Assembly: GCA_021792405.1 (NCBI GenBank)
Contig: JAJYUU010000053.1
Location: forward strand, 1 to 32,004
Direction: 5' to 3'
Source of the DNA: Actinomycetes bacterium
GTDB taxonomy: Bacteria; Actinomycetota; Actinomycetes; Streptosporangiales; Streptosporangiaceae
DNA: 32,004 nucleotides
The notes under the pieces were generated by a model. That model saw only the letters and a program-made list of their open reading frames with translations, was not told the DNA's origin and did not search any database. Each line of letters opens with the position of its first letter. Position 1 is the first letter of the stretch. The position numbers and the translations under genes are program-made. Shown piece after piece: positions 16,085 through 23,783 of the stretch.

Positions 16085-17386
16085 ATGCGCGCGCTGATCA
16101 ACCGCGACTACACCCGCCTGTGGTACGGCCAGGCCGTCTCGGTGCTCGGCGATTACATGTTCGACACCACGCTGGCCCTCTGGGTGGCCACGCAGCTGGG
16201 CAAGGGCCATTCCTGGGCGCCGGCTGCGATGAGCGGCGTGCTGCTGTCAGCGGGCGCTGCCGTCCTCGTCGTTGGCCCGCTTGCCGGGGTGTTCGTCGAC
16301 CGCTGGAACCGTAAAGCACTAATGCTGCGCACCGAGATCGTGCGAGCTGTGCTCGTTGCGGCTCTGGCGGGACTTGCCGTCGTTCCGCAACGCGCGCTGT
16401 CCACGGGCGCGTGGCTGGTGGTCATCTACACGACCGTGTTCACGGTGAACGCCGCTGGCCAGTTCTTCAGCCCGGCACGGCTGGCCATCCTCGGCGAGAT
16501 CGTGCCTGGCGAGGCGGATCGTGCCCGGGCATCCGGGATTGAGCAGGCGACGAGCGCAACAGCCGCGATAATCGGGCCGCCGCTAGCCGCGCCGCTGCTC
16601 TTCACTGTCGGCATGCAATGGGCGCTGGCCTTCAACGCCGTGTCGTACCTGGTGTCGTACGCGGCAATCCGGTCGGTGCGCGCGGCGCACGCCGCAGACC
16701 CGGCCGCTCAGCGCAGCTCAGGTATGTTCCGCGCTGAGTTCACCGCAGGCGTGCGCTACTTCGCCCGCAGCCGGCTCCTGGTCACCCTGCTCGCGCTGGC
16801 GGTGATTGCCCAGCTCGGCACCGGCGCCCTGAACACGCTGGACATCTTCTTCGTTACCGGCAACCTGCACGCGCCGGCGAAGCTGTACGGGCTGGTGGCC
16901 ACGGCTTTCGGCGCGGGCGCGGTCATCGGCGGGCTGGCCTCCGGCTGGGTAGTCCGCCGGGTGGGTGCTCGCACCTTGCTATGGCTTGGCGCTGCCGTGG
17001 CCGGGGCGGTGGTGATGCTGTACGCGCGGCAGACGGCATTCGCGGCTGCCCTGGGCTTGATCGTGCTGCTGGCGCTTACCGTAACCATGCTCAACACGGC
17101 AATTACCCCGCTGCTGCTGAAGACGCCGTCGGAGTTTCTCGGCCGGGTGGTTGCTGTGTTCAGCCCGGTCAACAAGCTGTCTCAGATGCTGTCGATGGCA
17201 GTCGCGGGCTGGCTGGCCAGTTCCGTACTCCGCGGCGTGCACGGCGCTGTGTTCGGCGTGCATGTCGGCCCGATTGACACCATCTTCAGCGCGGCCGGCC
17301 TGCTGATGATCGCGGCTGGCGGGTTCGGGATGCTCGCACTTCCCCGCGAGGCCGTCAGCGGGCCGGCGCTTGTGGCTGCCGGGTAG
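16085..17386 (+). CDS. MFS exporter, DHA3-like, copy 1
   Basis: A 433-residue membrane transporter with about 12 hydrophobic segments and the MFS loop 2-3 motif (GVFVDRWNRKALM). It resembles DHA3-type drug or siderophore exporters driven by proton exchange. It is clearly paralogous to the exporter at 22436: both open with R-x-W/Y-x-RLW and share the segments SWAPAA, GVLL and VLVVGPL-x-GVFVDRWNR. GGAAGA upstream of ATG 16085 can serve as the ribosome binding site. The 3' end overlaps the convergent P450 gene by 32 bases. The shared ancestry suggests a related substrate, possibly the peptide product, but this is not shown. Confidence 0.9.
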   Translation: MRALINRDYTRLWYGQAVSVLGDYMFDTTLALWVATQLGKGHSWAPAAMSGVLLSAGAAVLVVGPLAGVFVDRWNRKALMLRTEIVRAVLVAALAGLAVVPQRALSTGAWLVVIYTTVFTVNAAGQFFSPARLAILGEIVPGEADRARASGIEQATSATAAIIGPPLAAPLLFTVGMQWALAFNAVSYLVSYAAIRSVRAAHAADPAAQRSSGMFRAEFTAGVRYFARSRLLVTLLALAVIAQLGTGALNTLDIFFVTGNLHAPAKLYGLVATAFGAGAVIGGLASGWVVRRVGARTLLWLGAAVAGAVVMLYARQTAFAAALGLIVLLALTVTMLNTAITPLLLKTPSEFLGRVVAVFSPVNKLSQMLSMAVAGWLASSVLRGVHGAVFGVHVGPIDTIFSAAGLLMIAAGGFGMLALPREAVSGPALVAAG

Positions 17387-18641
17387 CGCGAACCGGGACG
17401 CTCTCGAAGCCGCGCAGCACCAGGAGCGGACGCCGGACAGGAGTCCCGGCCAGTTCGAGCCCCGGGTACCGGCGGGTGAGTTCCTCGACCGCGATGCGGG
17501 CCTCGAGGCGGGCGAGCGCGGCGCCGAGGCAGTGGTGGATGCCGGCGGAGAACGCTAGGTGCCGCGAGGCATTCGGCCGGTCGATCCGCAGGCGGTCGGG
17601 CTGGTCGAACACGCGGGGATCACGGTTGGCGCCGCCGATGGCCACGATGATTGACGCTCCTCGCGGGATCACCGCACCGTCGACTTCGACGTCCTGCGTC
17701 GCGATCCGCGAGGTCGCCTGGACCGGGCTGTCGTATCGGAGAAGTTCCTCGACTGCCGCGGGCACCAGGGCCGGGTCGTCCCGCAGCCGCTCCCATTGCT
17801 CCCGGTCACGCAGCAGCGCGACGGTGCCGTTGCCGATCAGGTTCACGGTCGTCTCGAAGCCGGCCACGAGGAGTAGGAGGGCCGTGCTGACGAGTTCCGC
17901 GGAGCTGAGCCGGTCACCGTCCTCCTCGGCCGCCACGAGCGCGGAAAGCAGACTGTCGTCGGGATCGGCGCGATGCTTGCGCACCAGTTCCCGCAGGTAT
18001 GCGGTCAGGGCCAGCTCCGACGAGCGCGTCTGGCTCTCGGCGCTTGGCGCGGCCGCCGGCTCAAGGGTGGCAGCCAGGTCATGGCCCCAGGCCCGGAAGC
18101 TTTCCTGGTCCTGCGCCGGGACACCGAGAAGGTGGCAGATCACCGCAATGGGGAGCGGGAAAGCCAGCGCGCTGATGAGGTCGAAGCCCGCCACGGCGTC
18201 CAGCGGGGAGAGGAGCCGGCCGGTGAGGTTACGGATCCACGGCTCGAGGCCGGCTATCGCCCGCGCGCTGAACGTGCCGGACACCAGCCGCCGCAGCCGG
18301 GTGTGGTCGGGCGGGTCCATCGTGAGCAGGTCAGCGGCGGGAAGCTCGGCGCGGGGATCGCCGGCCGGGTAGACCGGAGGGCGGTACCCGCGCTGGTGGC
18401 GGGGCGAGGAACTGAACCGCTGATCCCGCAGGACGTTTGCCGCCGTCTCGTGGCTCGCCGTCGCCCACGATCCAAGCGGGCTGCGGACGAGCCCGCGCCG
18501 GCGGAGATCGGCGTAGAGCGGGTACGGGTCGGCTTTCGTATCGGGCTGCAGCAATCTGGCGACAGGGTCGCCGCGCCATTGGCAGAAGCGCACTACCGAG
18601 GACTCCACGACGCGGCGCAGCGCGTGCCCTGCGAGGCTCAC
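17355..18641 (-). CDS. Cytochrome P450 monooxygenase
   Basis: A 428-residue soluble bacterial P450 (CYP105/107-like layout). The I-helix motif is AGFETT (260-265), ExxR is E299-R302, and the heme loop is FSAGIHHCLG (364-373) with C371 as the axial ligand. The acid-alcohol pair E263-T264 for oxygen activation is present. It would hydroxylate or oxidise a small molecule using external ferredoxin partners, none of which is encoded here. GTG 18641 has a good AAGGAGGA site. It is divergent from a TetR regulator with operator-like palindromes between, so it is probably the regulated target. A tailoring role in the nearby peptide pathway is possible but unproven. Confidence 0.93.
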   Translation of the reverse strand: MSLAGHALRRVVESSVVRFCQWRGDPVARLLQPDTKADPYPLYADLRRRGLVRSPLGSWATASHETAANVLRDQRFSSSPRHQRGYRPPVYPAGDPRAELPAADLLTMDPPDHTRLRRLVSGTFSARAIAGLEPWIRNLTGRLLSPLDAVAGFDLISALAFPLPIAVICHLLGVPAQDQESFRAWGHDLAATLEPAAAPSAESQTRSSELALTAYLRELVRKHRADPDDSLLSALVAAEEDGDRLSSAELVSTALLLLVAGFETTVNLIGNGTVALLRDREQWERLRDDPALVPAAVEELLRYDSPVQATSRIATQDVEVDGAVIPRGASIIVAIGGANRDPRVFDQPDRLRIDRPNASRHLAFSAGIHHCLGAALARLEARIAVEELTRRYPGLELAGTPVRRPLLVLRGFESVPVRATRQPQAPAR

Positions 18642-18678
18642 GCGTCCTCCTTCACCTCGGCGGCCGGCTTCATTTCAC

Positions 18679-18708
18679 ATACCAACGGTATCTATATGCC
18701 TCTGGTAT
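18679..18708. promoter_or_regulatory. Tandem TetR operator-like palindromes
   Basis: ATACCAACGGTAT (18679-18691) is a perfect 5-3-5 palindrome. ATGCCTCTGGTAT (18696-18708) is a one-mismatch copy, centred 17 bases further on. Both lie in the 82-base gap between the divergent P450 and TetR genes, where a TetR repressor of both would bind as two dimers. Confidence 0.65.
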
Positions 18709-18723
18709 TTCCAGTGTGGCAGC

Positions 18724-19320
18724 ATGGATTCCGTGGCCAGGATGACGAGAGCGACGGCAAAGGCGAAGACGCGGCAGCGCCTGCTCGACGAAGCGCAGCG
18801 GCTCTTCCGGGAACGCGGCTATGCGGCCACCTCGCTTGAGCAGATCGCGGATGCGGCCGAGGTGACGAAGGGCGCTATCTACGGGAACTTCTCGAGCAAG
18901 GAGGACCTGCTGCTCAGCGCCATCGAGGCCACGCCGACACCGGATTACGGTGCGGTGGTCAACGACCGGTCCCGGCCGCTGCGCGAACGGCTGGCAGAAT
19001 TCGGCCGGGCCATGGCCGTCGACGAGGCCACCACGGACAAAGCCGGGCTCGCGGTGAGCCTGGAGTTCATTGCTGCCCTGCTGCGCAATCCCGATGCCCG
19101 CCGGCGCTACAGCGCCGACCTGCAGCGGCGCCTGGCGGAGCTAGCGGCGGACGATGACGAGCAGCCGCTGCCGCCGACTACCCCCGTGCAAGCATGGGCG
19201 ATCGGCCACGCGCTGCTTATCGGACTGGATATCTATCAGGGCCTCGCGCCGGAGCTCCTCACCCCGGCAGAGTTCGAGCGCGCCTTCGAACTGCTGGCCG
19301 GACTCTATCCGGAGCCCTGA
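18724..19320 (+). CDS. TetR-family transcriptional regulator
   Basis: A 198-residue regulator. The N-terminal helix-turn-helix is typical of TetR (RQRLLDEAQRLFRERGY, ATSLEQIADAAEVTKGAIYGNFSSKEDLL). The C-terminal helical domain should bind a small ligand and dimerise. It is divergent from the P450 gene and probably represses both genes via the palindromes between them. ATG 18724 or ATG 18742 could be the start. Neither has a strong Shine-Dalgarno sequence. No gene follows for about 330 bases. Confidence 0.92.
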   Translation: MDSVARMTRATAKAKTRQRLLDEAQRLFRERGYAATSLEQIADAAEVTKGAIYGNFSSKEDLLLSAIEATPTPDYGAVVNDRSRPLRERLAEFGRAMAVDEATTDKAGLAVSLEFIAALLRNPDARRRYSADLQRRLAELAADDDEQPLPPTTPVQAWAIGHALLIGLDIYQGLAPELLTPAEFERAFELLAGLYPEP

Positions 19321-19652
19321 GCTTCGGCGCAGGTGCTGGCCTGGACGCAGCGGAGCTCAGCTCGACACCAGCGCGAGGGATAGCCCGCTGACATATCCGG
19401 CCCCGTCCGCGCCGATGCCTGCGCCGAACGTCTGGGCCCAGGCCGAAACACCGCGCCAAATGACATGGTCACGCGGGTCTGCAGCCCGGATTGGGCCGAT
19501 AGCGGATGCATAGGGCACGGATAGCTAACGGTGAGGTCATGGATCCGTGCAGCCAGTTGCTAAGGAGATGTTGGCGGAACGGCATCTCGGTGGCGGCAAC
19601 TCGTTGCTTGCGGCCCGTATCGGGCGGACCGCGCCGACGGAAGGAGCAACCT
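19321..19652 (+). promoter_or_regulatory. Leader region of peptide operon with nested stem
   Basis: No gene is recognised in these 332 bases, which must carry the promoter of the peptide operon. I find no clear -35/-10 pair. The notable element is a two-tier hairpin. AGTTGC (19555-19560) pairs with GCAACT (19596-19601), and inside it GAGATG (19565-19570) pairs with CATCTC (19583-19588). The inner stem covers part of an AAGGAG motif at 19562-19567. It would lie in the 5' untranslated RNA about 50 bases before the precursor start, so a role in translation or stability is possible. Confidence 0.4.
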
Positions 19653-19808
19653 GTGACCGATCGCGAGCCGACCAAGGAAGAACTGGAGGCCGCCAAGGCC
19701 GAGGCTGAGGCCGAGACCGAGACCGAGGCTGACGTTCAGGGCCACGGGATCGACGACGAGGACGAGGGCGAGGTCGGAATCCTCGACATCAACGGCATCT
19801 GCGCTTGA
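19653..19808 (+). CDS. Putative RiPP precursor peptide
   Basis: A 51-residue peptide from GTG 19653, with a perfect GGAAGGAG site six bases upstream; the longer frame lacks one. The leader-like N terminus (MTDREPTKEELEAAKAEAEA) is an acidic amphipathic helix continuing into alternating Glu/Thr. A linker (residues 26-40) is rich in Asp, Glu and Gly with the only His (H31). The tail is GILDINGICA, with a single Cys at position 50, next to last. Small size, a charged leader, a distinct hydrophobic tail and position before a radical SAM/SPASM enzyme and paired M16 peptidases mark it as a RiPP substrate. Modified residues are unknown; Cys50, Asn47, Asp45 and His31 are candidates. There are no Trp, Tyr or Phe, so aromatic cyclophane chemistry is unlikely unless His serves. 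Confidence 0.75.
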   Translation: MTDREPTKEELEAAKAEAEAETETEADVQGHGIDDEDEGEVGILDINGICA

Positions 19809-19814
19809 CAGTCG

Positions 19815-19850
19815 CGCGGCTATGTGGCGGCAAGCCGCCACATAGCCGCG
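19815..19850 (+). terminator. Perfect 16-bp hairpin between precursor and peptidase genes
   Basis: CGCGGCTATGTGGCGG (19815-19830) and its exact reverse complement (19835-19850) flank a CAAG loop. There is no T tract, and the Shine-Dalgarno sequence of the next gene begins right after the stem. A stable stem here would act as a partial terminator or 3'-end protector, giving more precursor than enzyme mRNA, as in many RiPP operons. It could also limit translation of the M16 gene. The structure is seen; the role is inferred. Confidence 0.65.
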
Positions 19851-19861
19851 AAAGGAGAACC

Positions 19862-21124
19862 ATGGCCACGCAGGCTCCGTCGGTCCGCACTCTCGCTGCG
19901 TCCTCAGGTGCTATTGCCACTGTGGTAAGCGACGCCGCTCAGCCATTGGTCGCAATGAGCATCCGCATCGCTGCCGGGGCGTCCTGTGATCCGCCTGGGC
20001 GGAGCGGGTTAGCGCACGTGGTCGAGCACCTGATGTTCTCCGGCACCGCACGGCATATGCGTGGCGAGCATATTAGGACGGTCCAGGCGTGGGGCGGGTT
20101 TGTGAACGCCAAGACCTCAGCTGACTGGACAAAGTATTACCACGCCGTAACGCCCGATTTGTTCGGTGATCTGCTCGATATGGAGCGGGAGCGGTTTGCC
20201 GAGACGCCGGAGATGATGTCGGCTTGCGCTCTGGATGATGAGCGGGCTGTCGTGCTGAATGAGCGCAGTCAGCGAATGGACAATGTCGGTTACGGTCAGG
20301 CCGTAGAGACAGTCGTCCGGGAACTGTGCGCTCCGTCGACTGGCTACCATCGTCTCCCGATCGGGACCGTCGCCGATGTCAAGGCAACGACCGCAGAGGA
20401 TTGCTGCGACTTTCAAGCGCGAAATTATACCGGTGGCCGGGTGAAGGTAGCGATTGCCGGGCAGTGCGACTTTCCTGCCATGACCGGCAAGGTGATGGCT
20501 CTGCTGGAGGCCTTCCCGGCCAGCCAGTCGGCTGACGCGGGCGGCGCCCCCGCGGCGAGCCCAGCCCTGATCCGCCGGAGGCTGACCATCGAGGGCCCCC
20601 GCAAGACGAAGGTGTACCTCGGAGTTCGGCTTCCGGCTGAACGGACCTGGGAATTCGAGCTAGCTCGATTTGCGTCTTTCTACTTGAGCAGGGGAACGTC
20701 AGCGCTTTTGCCGGACTCGCTGGTGCGCCGCCAAGGCGTAGCCTCTGCCGTCGCCGCCAAGACGATGGGCCGGGAATTTGGGCCGTCAATAGGCGTAATC
20801 GAGATAATGCCCGCGCAGTCGGGGGACTGCGAGCACACCATCGCCGCTGTCGACGCCGTGATCGCACGGGCACTGGCGTGTGACCTGGACAGTGCTGCCC
20901 TAGAGCGTACCCGGGCCATGTACCGATCGGCATGGCTCACTGACGACGACTCAGTGATTCGCCGGACCGATGCGCTGAGCCTTTCGATGCAGCTCACCGG
21001 GACTGCCGATGCGTACTTTGAACATGACGCAAAGATCCGAAGCCTGACGGCCGCCGACCTGAAGACCGGTCTGGAGTACTGGCATCAACCTGGCGCCAGA
21101 ATCGAGTTGCTATGCGCACGCTAG
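19862..21124 (+). CDS. M16-family zinc metallopeptidase, catalytic subunit
   Basis: A 420-residue M16 (pitrilysin/processing-peptidase) protein. The inverted zinc motif HxxEH is intact as HVVEH (52-56), preceded by GRSGLA. The third ligand is probably E134 in DDERAVVLNE, with the conserved second Glu (E127) seven residues before. The size is that of M16B half-enzymes, which work as dimers with a partner. The start at ATG 19862 has AAAGGAGAA upstream. The next gene overlaps by 13 bases and encodes a partner without the zinc motif. There is no signal peptide, so it acts in the cytoplasm. Removal of the precursor leader is the likely job. The PqqF/PqqG pair is the closest known arrangement. Confidence 0.9.
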   Translation: MATQAPSVRTLAASSGAIATVVSDAAQPLVAMSIRIAAGASCDPPGRSGLAHVVEHLMFSGTARHMRGEHIRTVQAWGGFVNAKTSADWTKYYHAVTPDLFGDLLDMERERFAETPEMMSACALDDERAVVLNERSQRMDNVGYGQAVETVVRELCAPSTGYHRLPIGTVADVKATTAEDCCDFQARNYTGGRVKVAIAGQCDFPAMTGKVMALLEAFPASQSADAGGAPAASPALIRRRLTIEGPRKTKVYLGVRLPAERTWEFELARFASFYLSRGTSALLPDSLVRRQGVASAVAAKTMGREFGPSIGVIEIMPAQSGDCEHTIAAVDAVIARALACDLDSAALERTRAMYRSAWLTDDDSVIRRTDALSLSMQLTGTADAYFEHDAKIRSLTAADLKTGLEYWHQPGARIELLCAR

Positions 21125-22419
21125 TAGCCAGTCATATTGTCGGCAGCCTGGCAGGTGACCTTACCGAGATCGCAGCTCAGTCGGCAGATCTCTATCTGAC
21201 GCGGGGAGTTCGGAAGGAGATTATCTCGGCTCGGCTCTTCTGGGATGGCGGCCCGGTGCGCGAACCGGTGCGCCAGGCTGGATTGCACGCGATCACGATG
21301 GCGGCCGTTCTGCGCACTGAGGATGACAGCACCGGCCAGATTCTCGCCGATGAGCTGGAATCAGCGGGCGTCTCCGCCGAGTGGGGTGTGCGCGATAGCG
21401 CCTGTCATCTTGAACTGCGGGCCCCTCGTGAGTATCTGCGCCGCGCGTTGCCTGTCATGCTGGACCGGTTGACGACGATCGCAATCAGCGGCCGGGAAGT
21501 CGCCGCCGCGACGGCGATCGTGCGTCATGAGCTCGACCGGCGCCGGCAGGATGTCCGCAGCGTCGCCGTCGATGCGCTGCGAAGTTCCCGCTTCCGCGCT
21601 GGATCGCGGCTGGCGGCACCGCCGGCAGGCACGGCTGAGGGAGTCGAAGCCGTGACTGCGCAGGACGTCGTCGCCGCCGGGGTGCGGCTCGTGTGGGGCA
21701 CGAGGCTGCGCGTCCTAATTGCCGGTGACGACGACACGGCCGCGTATGGGGCGTGCATCGGCCGTGGTCGTGCTGTCGCTGCAGAGCCGGCCTACGCTGC
21801 GCCGTGGGCATCGCTTGATGACCTGGCAGCGTCACCCGAGGCAGAGGTCGTGAGCGACTGGGATCTGAGCGACCAGGCGCACCTGCTGTGGGGAGTCGTT
21901 ACGCAGCTTGAAGACGCAGCCGACTTCGCTGCGCTCGAAGTCGCCATGCACATCCTGGGCGGTTGGGCAGGATCACGCTGGCATGCGCTGTTCCGCGAAC
22001 GGCTGGGTTACAGCTATGGAACGCATGCGGCAGTCCAGAAGATCGGCCTCGGCGAGCACCTGCTGGGCATGGGCTATGCCGGGCTCTCAGTGGCGATGGG
22101 CGCCCTGCCGCACGCGCTTGACCTGATTAGGGCGGAGAGCGCCGCCCTGCCCGAGAGCCTGCTTCCGGCCGAACTGGCTACGGCGTGCACGCAGTTGCTT
22201 CGCTCGGAGGCGCTGGTGAGGGACTCGGCCCGCGGACTGATCGCTAGTGCGGCGGACTGCCTTCAGGGCGGCTTGCGACCGTCATTTGCGGCGGACCGGA
22301 TCGCCGTGCTTCGCGGCGCCGATGTCCGAGACATCGCGAGCCGACTTCCGCGCTTGCTCAGCGAGCCGACGCTCGTCATCGTTGGCCCGCAGACCAGCAT
22401 CGGTGACTGCAGCCAGTGA
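21112..22419 (+). CDS. M16-family peptidase, non-catalytic partner subunit
   Basis: A 435-residue M16-fold protein that lacks the zinc motif: at the HxxEH position it reads HAITM (59-63), losing the Glu and second His. The C-terminal half keeps the conserved substrate-binding box as FRERLGYSYGTHA, with the Arg and Tyr that in M16B dimers hold the peptide in the partner's active site. It should therefore form a heterodimer with the protein encoded directly before it. The genes overlap by 13 bases, so the subunits are made together. ATG 21112 is the only start that fits the overlap. Confidence 0.85.
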   Translation: MRTLVASHIVGSLAGDLTEIAAQSADLYLTRGVRKEIISARLFWDGGPVREPVRQAGLHAITMAAVLRTEDDSTGQILADELESAGVSAEWGVRDSACHLELRAPREYLRRALPVMLDRLTTIAISGREVAAATAIVRHELDRRRQDVRSVAVDALRSSRFRAGSRLAAPPAGTAEGVEAVTAQDVVAAGVRLVWGTRLRVLIAGDDDTAAYGACIGRGRAVAAEPAYAAPWASLDDLAASPEAEVVSDWDLSDQAHLLWGVVTQLEDAADFAALEVAMHILGGWAGSRWHALFRERLGYSYGTHAAVQKIGLGEHLLGMGYAGLSVAMGALPHALDLIRAESAALPESLLPAELATACTQLLRSEALVRDSARGLIASAADCLQGGLRPSFAADRIAVLRGADVRDIASRLPRLLSEPTLVIVGPQTSIGDCSQ

Positions 22420-22435
22420 GAAGGAGATAGGACGC

Positions 22436-23779
22436 GTGATGAAGCCTGAGTCAGCGAGGCTGCTGCGGAACCGGAACTGGCGTCGCCTGTGGTTCGCGCA
22501 GGCCGTGTCGATCCTGGGCGATTTCGTGTTCAACACGACCGTCGTTCTCTGGGTCGGGACGGTGATCGCGGCCGACCGTTCCTGGGCGCCGGCTGCGGTC
22601 GGCGGCGTCCTGCTGGCGACGGCCGTGCCGGTTCTGGTGGTCGGCCCGCTATCTGGCGTTTTCGTGGACCGGTGGAATCGCTTGCGGGTGATGCTGGGCG
22701 CTGACGCCACCCGGGCCATTGTCGTGGCCGTCCTGCTCGTGATCCCCTTGTTCGGAGCCAGCTGGCCGATCGCTGCCAAGCTCAGCATGATCTATGCGAT
22801 CGTCGCGTTCACGAGCGCGGTCTCGCAATTCTTCAATCCCGCCCGATTCGCGATCATCGGTTCCGTGCTAGACGCGCCAGACCGGGCACAGGCGTTCGGA
22901 ATGTCCACGGCTACCGCCAGCGCCGCCGCAGTCCTCGGCCCCCCGATTGCGGCTCCGCTGCTCTTTGCCGCCGGGGTCCGCTGGGCGCTGATTCTCAACA
23001 GCGCGTCGTATCTGATCTCCTTCGCCGCAACCCGCCTGGTCCGCGTGAAAACTCCGCCTGTTGCCCGCACTGAGGAGCAGGAAGCTAACTTCTGGGCAGA
23101 GCTCAGGGACGGGTTCCGGTACTTTCAGGGCAGCCGCGCCCTGAAAGCCGTGGTGTATTCTATCTGCCTTTACACGCTGGGCGTCGGCGCGATCAACGTG
23201 CTCAACGTCTTTTTCATCACGCAGACCCTCGGACTGCCGGGCAGATGGCTCGGCGTGCTTGAAGCCGCATTCGGCGTCGGCAGTATCGCCGGGGCCGTGG
23301 CCAGCGGCTGGTTCGCGCGGACGCTGGGTGACTGGCGTCTGTACACCTACGGCATTCTGGTGACCGGGTTCGTCGTGTTCGGCTATTCGCAGAGCCGGTC
23401 GCTGGGCATGGCAGTCCTGATACTGGCGCTTGCCGGCGTTCCGCTGGCATGCGTGAACGTGACCATCGGACCGCTGATTCTGCAAGCCACTCCGGACAAG
23501 ATGCTCGGCCGGATCAATGCTGTCATCAATCCGCTCGTCTATCTCTCGTCGATCATCTCAGCTGCTATTGCCGGATTCATGGCGAGCACCGTGCTGCGCT
23601 CGGTGGACATCAAGATCCTGGGCTTGAGCTTCGGTGATGTGACGACAGTCTTTGCCGTTGCGGCACTCATCATGGTCGTGGCCGGCATCGCGGCCCGCTC
23701 CGGTCTGAGGTCCGCCGGGAAACCGCCGCAGTCGCACGAACTGCTAGCTGCCGAGATCACCACACTGCGGAAGGGCTGA
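22436..23779 (+). CDS. MFS exporter, DHA3-like, copy 2
   Basis: A 446-447-residue transporter with about 12 membrane segments. It starts at GTG 22436 or the adjacent ATG 22439, after an AAGGAGAT site. Loop 2-3 has GVFVDRWNRLRVM. It is a close paralogue of the exporter at 16085, aligning along its full length. It sits between the peptidase pair and the maturation enzymes, with gaps of 16 and 4 bases, so it belongs to the operon and is the likely exporter or self-resistance pump for the mature product. Most RiPP systems use ABC exporters. An MFS suggests a small, fully processed product. Confidence 0.9.
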   Translation: MMKPESARLLRNRNWRRLWFAQAVSILGDFVFNTTVVLWVGTVIAADRSWAPAAVGGVLLATAVPVLVVGPLSGVFVDRWNRLRVMLGADATRAIVVAVLLVIPLFGASWPIAAKLSMIYAIVAFTSAVSQFFNPARFAIIGSVLDAPDRAQAFGMSTATASAAAVLGPPIAAPLLFAAGVRWALILNSASYLISFAATRLVRVKTPPVARTEEQEANFWAELRDGFRYFQGSRALKAVVYSICLYTLGVGAINVLNVFFITQTLGLPGRWLGVLEAAFGVGSIAGAVASGWFARTLGDWRLYTYGILVTGFVVFGYSQSRSLGMAVLILALAGVPLACVNVTIGPLILQATPDKMLGRINAVINPLVYLSSIISAAIAGFMASTVLRSVDIKILGLSFGDVTTVFAVAALIMVVAGIAARSGLRSAGKPPQSHELLAAEITTLRKG

Positions 23780-23783
23780 GCTA

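Noticed and set aside
19568-19698. Small upstream frame (ATG 19568 or TTG 19571) overlapping the precursor
   Set aside because: The ATG is too close to the AAGGAG motif, the product is Gly/Arg-rich without pattern, and the precursor has its own excellent ribosome site.
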